A DNA stretch of 50,391 nt from NCBI GenBank assembly GCA_023392075.1, contig JAEVZU010000262.1, positions 1 through 50,391 of the forward strand, written 5' to 3'. The translations under genes and the position numbers were made by a program. The notes under the pieces are model-generated. The model saw nothing but the letters and a program-made list of their open reading frames with translations, did no database searches and was not told where the DNA came from. Position 1 is the first letter of the stretch; the number at the start of each line of letters is the position of its first letter. The stretch is from Bacillota bacterium. GTDB lineage: Bacteria > Bacillota > Clostridia > Acetivibrionales > DSM-1351. This document shows positions 18,320 through 26,890 of the stretch, one piece after another.

Positions 18320-18366
18320 GTATGAAAAAAGCCATAAATATATATACGGCGTACATATGTTTATGA
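18320..18366. repeat. Imperfect hairpin between the AgrD-like gene and the kinase
   Basis: CATAAATATATATAC and GTACATATGTTTATG on the minus strand pair at about 12 of 15 positions. It lies between the AgrD-like stop and the kinase start and may limit read-through or stabilise the message. Confidence 0.4.
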
Positions 18367-18403
18367 CTTTTCCCTGGACTGATTTCAAATTAATTAGTAC
18401 GAC

Positions 18404-18508
18404 TTATTCTTTAGGCTCGTAGAAATATATCAACTTCAACACACCTACGCCTAACCCTGCAACAAAAGAAGAAAATACACCGACTGATTTTAATAAATGT
18501 TTTTTCAA
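18404..18508 (-). CDS. AgrD-like 34-residue peptide without Cys/Ser at the cyclisation site
   Basis: A short gene missed by length filters. TTG start at 18508 with GGAGTGA upstream. The product begins MKKHLLKSVGVFSSFVAGLG, continues with VGVLKLIYF, and ends YEPKE. The layout fits AgrD precursors: a basic amphipathic N-terminus, a hydrophobic segment, and an acidic YEPKE tail like the recognition tail of clostridial AgrD (often YQPxxP). Its position between AgrB and the kinase supports the call. Where AgrD normally carries the Cys (or Ser) that forms the thiolactone, seven residues before the tail Pro, there is a Lys. The only Ser residues are at positions 8, 13 and 14. A linear signal, an unusual ring or a degenerate precursor are all possible. 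Confidence 0.75.
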   Translation of the reverse strand: MKKHLLKSVGVFSSFVAGLGVGVLKLIYFYEPKE

Positions 18509-18597
18509 TAGAATCACTCCATTTTCGACATTTTATATATAAATAATCCCTCTAATCTACATAAAAGTCAATGGTTTTTTAAAAAAAATATATTAGA

Positions 18598-19158
18598 TCA
18601 CGTTAAAATTTTATTTTTCAGCAGTTGGTACAGTGACAGCAAATAAATTACAGTTACAGAAACCAGCACTGTTTGAGTTGGTATATAAAAATAATCAAGC
18701 AGTAATAGTGCAGGTGTTAAAACAGCCGCCAGTATTTTATATAATGACTTTTTTTCATCCACCTTCCTGGTTCTGACAGGAGCAATAAATGCACCGGTTA
18801 CCGTCAGAGCTATTAAAAGTACAATCTGTACAGAGCCGGGGATTGCATCCATTCTTCCGGCAAAAACGCTTATTGCCATTGTCATAAAGGATACGGCAAG
18901 ACAGACAAGCTCGCTTTTTGCGTGATAGCCTCCCAAAACGGGACGAAGCAATAGCATAACTGCAAAAGCCAGCAGATACTCCAGTGAAGCAGAGAACAGG
19001 GCAAAAACTATCAGCAGCAGAAGAAATTTATACAGATCGGAAAAAATACAAACAAGACCATACCGTATTCTCCTGGCTTCAGCCTCTGAGTATTCGGCAT
19101 TGGAGATGACTGCTTCGGCAACTTTGTTTGCAAGTTTTCTGTAAAAAGTAATTTCCAT
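18598..19158 (-). CDS. agrB: AgrB-family peptide-processing membrane endopeptidase
   Basis: A 186-residue polytopic membrane protein. The catalytic pair of AgrB is present with correct spacing: His79 and Cys86 in LRPVLGGYHAKSELVC. In AgrB proteins these cut the C-terminal tail from AgrD and assist ring formation. Several hydrophobic helices follow. ATG 19158 is chosen because GGAGG sits four bases upstream; six extra codons to 19176 are unlikely. It is the first gene of the cassette agrB, agrD-like, kinase on the minus strand. Confidence 0.9.
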   Translation of the reverse strand: MEITFYRKLANKVAEAVISNAEYSEAEARRIRYGLVCIFSDLYKFLLLLIVFALFSASLEYLLAFAVMLLLRPVLGGYHAKSELVCLAVSFMTMAISVFAGRMDAIPGSVQIVLLIALTVTGAFIAPVRTRKVDEKKSLYKILAAVLTPALLLLDYFYIPTQTVLVSVTVIYLLSLYQLLKNKILT

Positions 19159-19247
19159 AAGGCCTCCGGCATACACGTTATACTAAAATGCTACCACATC
19201 AAAAAATATATGTGAAGATAAATTTGCGTTTTAGATGCCACAGTCTG

Positions 19248-20219
19248 CTAGAGGGAAGCTTCAATTACTTTGCCGGGTACGTCATCAAACAGAGGACTGA
19301 TTGAATCATGATTCTGAATTCTGATGATACTTTCAGCAAACAGCGGTGCGGCCGAAATCATACGGATTTTTTCACTTCCATCGATGATTGGGCTTTGAAC
19401 CGTATCTGTTGTCACTATTTGTTCAATACAGCTCAGGCTTATGCGTTTAAAACCTGTAGTATTAAGGAGAGTATGGGATACACAGGCAAATATTCTTTTT
19501 GCTCCATGGGTTTTAAGCATGTTTGCAAGATCAATAAGCGTGCCGCCGCTTATAATGAAATCATCTACTATAACTGCATCTTTATCCTTGACGTCACCTA
19601 TTAATTCCAGGATCTTTGCATTTTCACTATGATCATTCCGGGTCTTATCGCCTATTACAGTGGGAACGTTCAAATATTTTGAATAAGCCCTTGCCTGCTT
19701 TGCAAACCCGGCGTCGGGTGAAACTATAACATAATTCTCCAAATTGAGGGATTTTATATATTCACAGTGCAGGGGCATTCCCAGCAGGTTGTCTACAGGT
19801 TTTTTAAAAAACCCCTGTACCTGGGGACTGTGAAGGTCCATGGTAACGATCCTGTCGGCACCGGCCAATTCAATACACTCGGCGCACACTCTGGCACGGA
19901 TGGATACCCGCGGCTCATCTTTTTTATCACCCTTTGCGTAACCGAAATACGGAATTACTGCTGTTACGGATTTTGCACTGGCTCGTTTAAATGCATCCAG
20001 CCAGAAAAGAATTTCAACAAATTCATCATTGGGCCTGAGGCCGATTGATTGAATCAAATAGACATCCTTACCCCGGACTGGCTCCTCTACACGTACAAAG
20101 GTATTGCCTTCCGAAAACGTTCTAACGGTGGATTCTCCAAGCCTCAGGCCGATGTAGCTGCAAACCTTTTCTGCAAAATCCCTGCCCGAACTGCCGCAAA
20201 ATATCTTATAGTTATCCAT
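19248..20219 (-). CDS. prs: Ribose-phosphate pyrophosphokinase (PRPP synthetase) homologue
   Basis: A 323-residue protein with the PRPP synthetase layout: FCGSSGRDFAEKV start, FSEGNTFVRVEE, the ATP-side loop IPYFGYAKGDKKDEPRVSI, TMDLHSPQVQGFF, VSPDAGFAKQAR, and PRPP loop VIVDDFIISGGTL (canonical DDxxxxGGT). It would make PRPP from ribose-5-phosphate and ATP for nucleotide, His and Trp synthesis. The PRPP loop and the C-terminus differ from typical Prs, so this may be a paralogue of a second chromosomal copy. The ATG has GGGAGG upstream. It lies 90 bases upstream of agrB on the same strand. Confidence 0.88.
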   Translation of the reverse strand: MDNYKIFCGSSGRDFAEKVCSYIGLRLGESTVRTFSEGNTFVRVEEPVRGKDVYLIQSIGLRPNDEFVEILFWLDAFKRASAKSVTAVIPYFGYAKGDKKDEPRVSIRARVCAECIELAGADRIVTMDLHSPQVQGFFKKPVDNLLGMPLHCEYIKSLNLENYVIVSPDAGFAKQARAYSKYLNVPTVIGDKTRNDHSENAKILELIGDVKDKDAVIVDDFIISGGTLIDLANMLKTHGAKRIFACVSHTLLNTTGFKRISLSCIEQIVTTDTVQSPIIDGSEKIRMISAAPLFAESIIRIQNHDSISPLFDDVPGKVIEASL

Positions 20220-20319
20220 TGTTCAGCCTCCCGACATTTATAGTCAATCCAATGTGATTTTAAACTTTTATTTGGGATAATAGGTAATACATATTATTTA
20301 TAGGTTATATAAACCGGGA

Positions 20320-21207
20320 TTATCCGTTGGCGATTAAATCCATAAAACGCTTTGCTGCGGTGGTGAGCGGTACACTGCGAAGCTTTATAATCCCTATCTG
20401 TCTCGGAGGTATTTTTTCTTTCAGCCGGAGTTCAAATAAACTTCCATTTCCGATATCCTCTTCGGCAAAGTTTCTGACTACGCAGGAAATGCCGAGCCCC
20501 CGCCTTGCAAACTGGACAAGAAGATCACTTGTTGCCAGTTCGATTTCGGGTACGATTGAAAGGGAATGGGCCGACAAATAATTATCGATGTATCTTCGGG
20601 TGCTTGTGTTCTTCTCCAGCATAATTATAGGATACCCGGAAAGCTCACAAATAGAAATTTCACTCTCGGATAAAGCACCAAAACGGTAGTTTGACACAAA
20701 ACAGTCCTGAATCTCCATTGCTTCCATCACATCAAGCGAGCGGTCATTGGCCAGGGGCAGGCTCGCAACTCCAAAGTCGATGAGGCCGCTTTTTAAAGAT
20801 TCAATAGTCTCGGGTGTAGTTCCGTTAGTTACTTTAATACGCACTTTGGGATGCTGTTTGTGAAATTCCTCCAGGTGGGGGAGAAGAAAGTATTTCAGAG
20901 TCATATCGCTTGCACCGATTCTTATAACACCGGCCTCAAGATTTATAGTCTCCGAAAACTTGGTTTCTGCCAGCATAATCAAATTATATCCCTGCTCGAT
21001 GTACTTATACAGGACCTGTCCTTCAGGAGTGAGGGTTATCCCTTTAGGTGTCCTGTAAAACAGCTGACCGCCGAGCTTTGATTCAAGCTGCCTTACAGAC
21101 TGGCTCACCGCCGGCTGAGAAATAAAAAGCTCTTGAGAGGCCTTTGATATGCTTTCGGTTTGAACTACATGATAAAAAACTTTATATAAGTCAAGATTAA
21201 TATCCAT
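20320..21207 (-). CDS. LysR-family transcriptional regulator
   Basis: A 295-residue protein. Residues 1-60 form the winged helix-turn-helix (YKVFYHVVQTESISKASQEL, then SQPAVSQSVRQLESKLG and LFYRTPKGITLTPEG), followed by a periplasmic-binding-protein-like effector domain (VIRIGASDMTLKYFLLPHL, FARRGLGISCVV). ATG 21207 has GGAGTG upstream. The effector is unknown. The IS110 element starts within about 30 bases of its ribosome site, so its own promoter has probably been displaced. A palindrome and promoter just beyond the IS suggest its original divergent target. Confidence 0.9.
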   Translation of the reverse strand: MDINLDLYKVFYHVVQTESISKASQELFISQPAVSQSVRQLESKLGGQLFYRTPKGITLTPEGQVLYKYIEQGYNLIMLAETKFSETINLEAGVIRIGASDMTLKYFLLPHLEEFHKQHPKVRIKVTNGTTPETIESLKSGLIDFGVASLPLANDRSLDVMEAMEIQDCFVSNYRFGALSESEISICELSGYPIIMLEKNTSTRRYIDNYLSAHSLSIVPEIELATSDLLVQFARRGLGISCVVRNFAEEDIGNGSLFELRLKEKIPPRQIGIIKLRSVPLTTAAKRFMDLIANG

Positions 21208-21242
21208 ATAAGCACTCCTGTTACTATAAATTTATGGTGAAG

Positions 21243-21371
21243 GACACGACATCCAGCCGTGTCTTTTTCCAACTTGTTGCCTAAGCTGTTACAATGAAAG
21301 GGCAGTGGGTCTGACGTATCACTCCATGGACTAACCACGTCCGTAAATAAGTCAGTCAGCCATCCTTTCAT
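21243..21371 (+). ncRNA. Candidate bridge RNA of the IS110 element
   Basis: A hairpin GACACG/CGTGTC (21243-21263) is followed by a larger stem-loop, ATGAAAGG (21294-21301) pairing with CCTTTCAT (21364-21371), enclosing GTC/GAC-type inner pairing and large internal loops. This upstream non-coding region is where IS110-group elements carry their target- and donor-specifying RNA. The assignment rests on position and foldability only. Confidence 0.5.
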
Positions 21372-21500
21372 TCGCAGCGTTCGATTTATGCAGGTAGAAC
21401 TGCCGGCCTTCCGGTGCGTTCGTGTCATCAAACAGATAGAATCGGCAAAGGAAAAAAAGATGGTTCGCCAATTGCAAAATCTACGATCAGGAGAAGACTT

Positions 21501-22712
21501 ATGAACGCAGCAGGAATCGATGTATCCAAGGGGAAAAGCATGATTGCCATCGCCCGTCCCTTTGGAGAAATAGCAGTGAAACCTTACGAGGTACGCCACA
21601 CCGCCAGTGAACTCAGGAAGCTGGCACACACCCTGAAAAGCCTGGACGGTGAAACGAGGGTCATTCTTGAGCACACAGGCCGGTATTATGAGCCGGTTGC
21701 CCAGATGCTCCATGATGCCGGAATCTTTGTCAGTGCGGTCAATCCGCTTCTGATCAAGGAGTACGGCAACAACTCCCTCCGAAGGGTTAAGACCGATAAG
21801 GCGGATTCCTTGAAAATCGCCCGCTATGGTCTTGACAACTGGGCCGAATTGCGAGAGCATACTCCTATGGACACCATTCGCTATCAGCTGAAAAACATGA
21901 ACCGGCAGTATGGTCTATATGTCAAGAACAAAACAGCTTTGAAAAACAATCTCATTGCTCTCTTGGATCAGACCTATCCCGGTGTGAACGCTCTCTTTGA
22001 CAGCCCTGTCCGTGAAGACGGCAGCCAGAAGTGGGTGGACTTTGCCGCGTCCTTCTGGCATGCGGACTGTGTAAGGAGCCTCAGCGAAAATGCCTTTGCT
22101 GAGCGTTACAGCAAGTGGTGCAAACGGCACAGATACAATTTTAGCGCTTCCAAAGCCGCCGAAATCCATTCCGAATCAAAAGGGTTGATCCCTATGCTTC
22201 CGAAAGATCAAACGGCACGTTTAATGGTTCAGGAAGCTATTTTACAGCTCAACTCCGTTTCCAGAACGGTTGAAGTATTGCGCTCTGAGATGCACCGCCT
22301 CGCAAAGCAGCTGCCGGAGTACCCGGTTGTGATGAAGCTTTATGGCGTTGGAGAGTCCATCGGCCCCCAGCTCATGGCTGAGATCGGCGATGTACGCCGT
22401 TTCGCTCACAAGGGGTCTCTTACCGCCTTTGCCGGTGTTGATCCAATGCCCAATCAGTCCGGTTCTTATGAAGCTAAGAGCACTTCCTCTTCCAAACGAG
22501 GTTCCCCCGACTTGAGAAAAACGCTCTTTGTCCTCATGACCGTACTCCTTCAGAAGGCTCCCCCTAGCGATCCTGTTTTCCAAATCCTTGACAAGAAACG
22601 TTCTGAGGGCAAGCCGTATTATGTCTACATGACAGCGGGCTGCAACAAGTTTTTACGCATCTACTATGGGCGTGTCAGGGAGTATCTTCACTCGCTGGAT
22701 TCGGCAGAATAG
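21501..22712 (+). CDS. IS110-family transposase
   Basis: A 403-residue protein with both family domains. N-terminal RuvC-like DEDD residues are D7 (GIDVSK), E57 (VILEHTG), D99 and D102 (VKTDKADSLKIA). The C-terminal Transposase_20 domain shows KLYGVGESIGPQLMAEIGD, TAFAGVDPMPNQSGSY with the expected nucleophilic serine, and KRGSPDLRKTLF. Start ATG 21501 is preceded by AGGAGA; upstream in-frame codons read through the non-coding end. The gene is complete and could be active. Confidence 0.93.
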   Translation: MNAAGIDVSKGKSMIAIARPFGEIAVKPYEVRHTASELRKLAHTLKSLDGETRVILEHTGRYYEPVAQMLHDAGIFVSAVNPLLIKEYGNNSLRRVKTDKADSLKIARYGLDNWAELREHTPMDTIRYQLKNMNRQYGLYVKNKTALKNNLIALLDQTYPGVNALFDSPVREDGSQKWVDFAASFWHADCVRSLSENAFAERYSKWCKRHRYNFSASKAAEIHSESKGLIPMLPKDQTARLMVQEAILQLNSVSRTVEVLRSEMHRLAKQLPEYPVVMKLYGVGESIGPQLMAEIGDVRRFAHKGSLTAFAGVDPMPNQSGSYEAKSTSSSKRGSPDLRKTLFVLMTVLLQKAPPSDPVFQILDKKRSEGKPYYVYMTAGCNKFLRIYYGRVREYLHSLDSAE

Positions 22713-22819
22713 CACTGCGTGGAGTACATCGAAGCTGGCGTCATTTCCTTTTTACGGCAGCTTATTTGTGATGCTCTTTTCTGTGCCTGCACATTTTTTC
22801 TGAATTTCTCATTTTTCTA

Positions 22820-22879
22820 TTGACTTTTTATTTGCAGGCTTATATAAAAGGCGTATGATATAATACAATATTATATCAT
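22820..22879 (+). promoter_or_regulatory. Sigma-A promoter followed by a 25-bp palindromic operator
   Basis: TTGACT (22820-22825) and TATAAA (22843-22848) are spaced by 17 bases. Immediately downstream lies a palindrome with perfect 11-base arms around CAA (22855-22879), containing ATAAT-N5-ATTAT, a LysR-type T-N11-A motif. The placement is that of a repressor operator. It is separated from the lysR gene only by the IS110 element. Confidence 0.65.
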
Positions 22880-22961
22880 TTAATAGGTAGAAAAGAAAGT
22901 TGAAACCATAGTCCCTTTTTGAGAGTATATTAAAAATGACAGTTCAAACAGGAGGAATACA

Positions 22962-23021
22962 ATGAACGATCAAAGAAGAGCCCGCAATATCCTCTCAAGG
23001 TATACATGCGGACTCTTTTAA
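22962..23021 (+). CDS. 19-codon ORF behind the operator (leader peptide or gene remnant)
   Basis: An ATG with a strong AGGAGG six bases upstream starts a frame encoding MNDQRRARNILSRYTCGLF and then stops. It is controlled by the promoter/operator at 22820-22879. No homologue is recognised. It may be a small peptide gene or the stump of a lysR-controlled gene whose remainder is lost. It converges on leuS. Confidence 0.4.
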   Translation: MNDQRRARNILSRYTCGLF

Positions 23022-23040
23022 ACTTTAAATAAAATGAAGA

Positions 23041-25485
23041 TTATTTTGCTACAATATTTACAAGTCTGCCTTTAACAACAATAACCTTTTTGAGTTCCTT
23101 GCCTTCAAGGAACTGTTTGATTTTTTCGTCTGCAAGTGCTGCTGCTTCGGCTTCACTGTTATCAGCATTAGCAGATATCTCGATTTTACCTCTTACCGTA
23201 CCGTTGATCTGAACAGCTACTTCTATAGTATCTTTAACGAGAGCTTTTTCGTCAAATACAGGCCATTTCTGATTGAAAACAGAGTATTCATAGCCAAGCT
23301 GCTCCCACATCTCTTCTGCAAAGTGCGGTGCAAAAGGAGATACAAGCTTTACCAAATCAAGGATTGTTTCTTTGAACAGCTTGATATTCTTTGTCTTAAC
23401 CTCGGCATCATATTTGTATAATGCATTTACCAGCTCCATGCAGCGGGAAATTGCGGTATTGAACTGGAATCTTTCGGTATCCTGTGTTGCACCTTTTATA
23501 GCATTGTGGCGGACGAAATTCAATTCCTTATCGTCCCTGTCATAATCGGTTCTGGCCTGGTTGGATTCCTGTTCGGCAAGGCTCTCCACAAGACGTTCAA
23601 TTCTTGAAGTAAAGCGTGATATAGCCTTTATGCCGTCATCGCTCCAGGGGCCGCCGTCAACATAGTTGAAGCCGAAACCAAGATACATTCTGAAAATATC
23701 CGAGCCATATTTCCTTACGTAATCATCAGGAGAGATAGTATTTCCCTTTGACTTGCTCATTCTGTTTCCGTCAGGCCCAAGGATGGTTCCCTGGTGCACC
23801 AATGAGAGGAAAGGTTCGTCAAAGTTCAGATGACCAAGATCTCTCAGTGCTTTGGTTATAAATCTTGCATAAAGCAGATGCATTGCCGCATGTTCAGCTC
23901 CGCCGACATATTTGTCAACCGGCAGAAGCTTGTTTATCCACTCGGTATCAAAAGCTTTTTCACTGTTTTTGCTATCTGCATATCTCAAGTAATAGAAGGA
24001 GGAGCAAACAAAGGTATCCAGAGTGTCAGGGTCTCTTTTGGCAGGACCTCCGCACTTGGGACAGGTTGTGTTCATAAACTCTTCACTCTTCTTGAGAGGT
24101 GATTCTCCGTCGGGAGCAAACTCAACATCGTAAGGCAGCAATACGGGAAGATTTTCCTCAGGAACCGCAACCTCACCGCAATGTTCGCAATAAACCACAG
24201 GAATGGGAGAGCCCCAGTATCTCTGCCTGGAAACCAGCCAGTCTCTGAGTCTGTAATTTATCTTTAAACTGCCTTTCTTATCTGCCTCCAGTTTTTTGAC
24301 AATTGCAAGTTTTCCATCGCTGGAAGACAGGCCGTCAAATTCGGCACTGTTTACCAGGACACCGTACTCACAATATGGGAGTTCATCGCTTGAACCGTCA
24401 GCACTTTTGATAACCCTTCTAATAGGAAGCTTATATTTTTTGGCAAATTCATAATCGCGTTCATCATGGGAAGGAACTGCCATAACACATCCGGTACCAT
24501 AGCTTGCAAGTACATAATCCGCTATCCACACGGGCACCTGTTCACCGGTTATGGGATGTACAGCATAGGCACCGGTGAAGACACCTGTCTTTTCCTTGAC
24601 GGTTGAAAGTCTTTCGATTTCGGTCTGCTTCTTTGTTTCCCTTATATAATTTTCCACTGCTTCTTTGTTGCCGGCAGTAGTGATTTTGTCCACTATGGGA
24701 TTTTCAGGCGCCAGCACAACATAGGTCACACCGTAAAGAGTATCCGCTCTTGTTGTGAACACCTTGAAATCTATATCCTGGCCGGCTACCTTGAAGCATA
24801 TCTCGGCTCCCTCGGAACGTCCGATCCAGTTGGTCTGTATTTTCTTTGTCTTCTCCGGCCAGTCTATGGTGTCCAGTTTGTCCAGCAATTCCTGGGCATA
24901 GGCGGTTATCTTGAAGAACCATTGTGTCAGGTCACGCTTGGTTACTTCGGTGTCGCATCTTTCACAGGCGCCATCGATAACCTGCTCGTTGGCAAGAACT
25001 GTATTACATTTTGGACACCAGTTTACAGGCGCATTTTTCCTGTAGGCAAGGCCTGACTTGTAAAGCTGCAGGAATAGCCACTGCGTCCATTTATAATAGT
25101 CAGGCGTACAGGTCTTGATCTCATAATTCCAGTCAAAGGTAGCTCCCATTTCCTTGAGCTGGCCTTCCATGGTTTCTATGTTTTTGAGTGTAGAATCCTG
25201 AGGATGTATACCTGTTTTTATTGCATAGTTTTCTGCAGGCAGACCGAAAGCATCAAAGCCCATGGGATGGAATACCTCGTAACCCTGCATTCTCTTCATT
25301 CTGGCCCAGGAATCGGTCAGGCCGTAATTATACCAATGCCCAACGTGCAAATTGGAACCCGAAGGATAGGAAAACATTTCGAGACAGTAGAGCTTCTTGT
25401 CTATGTTTTCGGGATTGAACCTGTAAATATCGGTATCTGACCACTTCTTTTGCCACTTTCTATCTATATCTGCTGAGTATGGCAT
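23041..25485 (-). CDS. leuS: Leucyl-tRNA synthetase
   Basis: An 814-residue class I synthetase. It shows the HIGH-type motif in SYPSGSNLHVGHWYNYG (residues 36-52), zinc-binding CPKC/CERCDT and CPKCGG modules, the CP1 editing domain (TTRADTLYGVTYVVLAPENP, GTGCVMAVPSHDERDYEFA), and the KMSKS-type NRMSKSKGN followed by the anticodon-binding C-terminal domain. It charges tRNA-Leu and hydrolyses mischarged products. Length is normal for Firmicutes. AAGGAG precedes the ATG. Expression is controlled by the T-box leader upstream. Confidence 0.98.
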   Translation of the reverse strand: MPYSADIDRKWQKKWSDTDIYRFNPENIDKKLYCLEMFSYPSGSNLHVGHWYNYGLTDSWARMKRMQGYEVFHPMGFDAFGLPAENYAIKTGIHPQDSTLKNIETMEGQLKEMGATFDWNYEIKTCTPDYYKWTQWLFLQLYKSGLAYRKNAPVNWCPKCNTVLANEQVIDGACERCDTEVTKRDLTQWFFKITAYAQELLDKLDTIDWPEKTKKIQTNWIGRSEGAEICFKVAGQDIDFKVFTTRADTLYGVTYVVLAPENPIVDKITTAGNKEAVENYIRETKKQTEIERLSTVKEKTGVFTGAYAVHPITGEQVPVWIADYVLASYGTGCVMAVPSHDERDYEFAKKYKLPIRRVIKSADGSSDELPYCEYGVLVNSAEFDGLSSSDGKLAIVKKLEADKKGSLKINYRLRDWLVSRQRYWGSPIPVVYCEHCGEVAVPEENLPVLLPYDVEFAPDGESPLKKSEEFMNTTCPKCGGPAKRDPDTLDTFVCSSFYYLRYADSKNSEKAFDTEWINKLLPVDKYVGGAEHAAMHLLYARFITKALRDLGHLNFDEPFLSLVHQGTILGPDGNRMSKSKGNTISPDDYVRKYGSDIFRMYLGFGFNYVDGGPWSDDGIKAISRFTSRIERLVESLAEQESNQARTDYDRDDKELNFVRHNAIKGATQDTERFQFNTAISRCMELVNALYKYDAEVKTKNIKLFKETILDLVKLVSPFAPHFAEEMWEQLGYEYSVFNQKWPVFDEKALVKDTIEVAVQINGTVRGKIEISANADNSEAEAAALADEKIKQFLEGKELKKVIVVKGRLVNIVAK

Positions 25486-25520
25486 TTAATCAACTCCTTT
25501 AAAATAATTTTCTACTAATA

Positions 25521-25835
25521 TATAAAACCCGCCTCTAAAAAGAGACGGGTTAATCCGCGGTACCACTCTTGTTAGCCTTTGGTTCCAATATATCAACCGG
25601 TATTTATACTGTACTGAGTAAACAGACCAGTGATATTGCTCGGTTGTCCAAAGCTCACTTGATATCTTGTAACGTAGATATACGGCTGTTATTAGCAGCA
25701 GCTCCACGGCGAGTTCAAAGTATGCAGCCTGCCGCACTTCCACCGTCGCATATGCGTTGTGCAGCTCTCTGGAGGTTCATCATCTTTTACTATTCCGCTT
25801 CATAACCTGTTCTTATAACTTATAAAATCCTTATT
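25521..25835 (-). promoter_or_regulatory. T-box riboswitch of leuS (Leu, CUC specifier)
   Basis: On the minus strand the leader has a stem I region with AGAGAGCTG near 25770, a GAACTC specifier context (specifier CTC at 25713-25711), and the near-invariant T-box sequence AAGAGTGGTACCGCGG (25570-25555). The terminator AACCCGTCTCT/AGAGGCGGGTT lies at 25551-25526 and overlaps the antiterminator choice. Uncharged tRNA-Leu should allow read-through into leuS. A short frame on this strand in the same region is not a gene. Confidence 0.92.
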
Positions 25836-25836
25836 A

Positions 25837-25864
25837 GAGTATCATATATGAGAAAATTTTTCAA
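25837..25864. repeat. Left direct repeat flanking the protease island
   Basis: The 28 bases starting GAGTATCATATAT match 28440-28467 except for two positions. This copy overlaps the leuS promoter/leader start. Confidence 0.6.
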
Positions 25865-25870
25865 CTGCCT

Positions 25871-26255
25871 TTATTTTTCGATTTATTTCCATAAACCCTG
25901 TTCTTAAAACAAAAAAACATTATTCACCAGCCTAATATTACTCAATATTAGATATGTCAAATATTCCTCACCGTGAGGAAGTCATCCAAAATCAGAATTG
26001 GACTTCCGATCAATACCGATAACTAACATTTCGTGTAATTATACAAATTTTCTCTTATATTTTATTCCAAAGATACCCATACTAATTTAAAACACGTCAT
26101 TCCCTATCTTGTATTTTACTGAGATTACTTTATTAATTAATATTTTTATGTATTTTGGAACAATATTACTATTTGATCGTCTAATATACATTAATTTACA
26201 AATTAGTAAATATAGTTTATACTATTTTTTATTTCTTAAATTCAAGGAGGGTAAC
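25871..26255. other. AT-rich intergenic region upstream of the protease island genes
   Basis: No gene is supported. It holds a palindrome CCTCACCGTGAGG (25968-25980) and a hairpin GAAGT-CCAA/TTGG-ACTTC (about 25977-26008). Near 26030 it shares ATTTCGTGTAATT with 28184-28196 on the other side of the protease gene. It probably contains the promoter of the next gene. Confidence 0.4.
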
Positions 26256-26810
26256 ATGAAAAAAAATAAAATTCAATTAATTATTTGTTTCTTATTATTG
26301 TCTATTCTTATTTCTACAGGTCTCATATTCTCAAAAAATTCATTAAATGAAAGTACTGATGAAAGTGCTATTAAGGATTATAATAAGTTATTTAAACTAA
26401 ATTTATTTTCCGATAAAAAAATATACAAATCAACTGATAAAATTCAAATTTGGGCTACCCTTGAATATATTGGGAAAAATGAATCAATTGAAATTTGGCA
26501 TGGAAATCCATATATCAGTTTTAAGATAACTGATGGAAAAAACTTTAATATTAGTGATATTACACTTACCACTTTATCATCTACAATATTAGAAAAAAAT
26601 AAAATATATAAATTTGATTATTCTAAAAGTGGTGGCTACTCAAAAGATGATATAAATGCAGATTTTTGGAAGAAGTTCTATCAAGAAAAAGATTTGTATT
26701 TACCAAAAGGAGAGTACAAAATAACAGTTGGTGGTGCATTTTCGATAAATAAAGATTTAGAAAAAAGCAAAAGTAATCTTGTTCAAGAATTAAATATTAT
26801 AGTAGAATGA
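26256..26810 (+). CDS. Membrane-anchored/secreted protein, possible BsuPI-like protease inhibitor
   Basis: A 184-residue protein. AGGAGGG precedes ATG 26256; upstream in-frame codons lack a ribosome site. An N-terminal hydrophobic signal or anchor (IQLIICFLLLSILISTGLIF) is followed by one compact beta-rich domain with KIQIWATLEYIGKNESIEIW, FDYSKSGGYSKDDINADFW and YLPKGEYKITVGG. This alternation of strands ending in LP-GEY resembles the intracellular proteinase inhibitor BsuPI fold, but the similarity is weak. It is AT-rich relative to the surrounding genome. It precedes a secreted serine protease by 80 bases, so an inhibitor or cofactor role is a reasonable inference. Confidence 0.5.
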   Translation: MKKNKIQLIICFLLLSILISTGLIFSKNSLNESTDESAIKDYNKLFKLNLFSDKKIYKSTDKIQIWATLEYIGKNESIEIWHGNPYISFKITDGKNFNISDITLTTLSSTILEKNKIYKFDYSKSGGYSKDDINADFWKKFYQEKDLYLPKGEYKITVGGAFSINKDLEKSKSNLVQELNIIVE

Positions 26811-26890
26811 GTTTTTTTCTGTAAGTACGTTTACAATTTTATACAATAATGATATAATTTGTAAAATATATTTTTTGAAAGGGGCTCAAT

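Larger units (their letters stand above)
21240..22760 (+). mobile_element. IS110-family insertion sequence (ends approximate)
   Basis: An intact IS110 element with one transposase gene. About 260 bases of non-coding DNA precede the gene, as in IS110 elements whose left end encodes a bridge RNA. Ends cannot be fixed by eye because this family lacks terminal inverted repeats and target duplications; the limits given are estimates. Confidence 0.75.

Noticed and set aside
21165..21860. 231-residue minus-strand ORF across lysR and the IS110 left end
   Set aside because: Antisense to the IS non-coding end and the transposase start; composition and lack of a ribosome site mark it as a shadow.
22713..22819. 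Terminal inverted repeats of the IS110 copy
   Set aside because: None visible, and IS110-group elements usually lack them; exact ends were left open.
25486..25743. 85-residue minus-strand ORF upstream of leuS
   Set aside because: It lies inside the T-box leader and reads through the specifier, T-box and terminator sequences.
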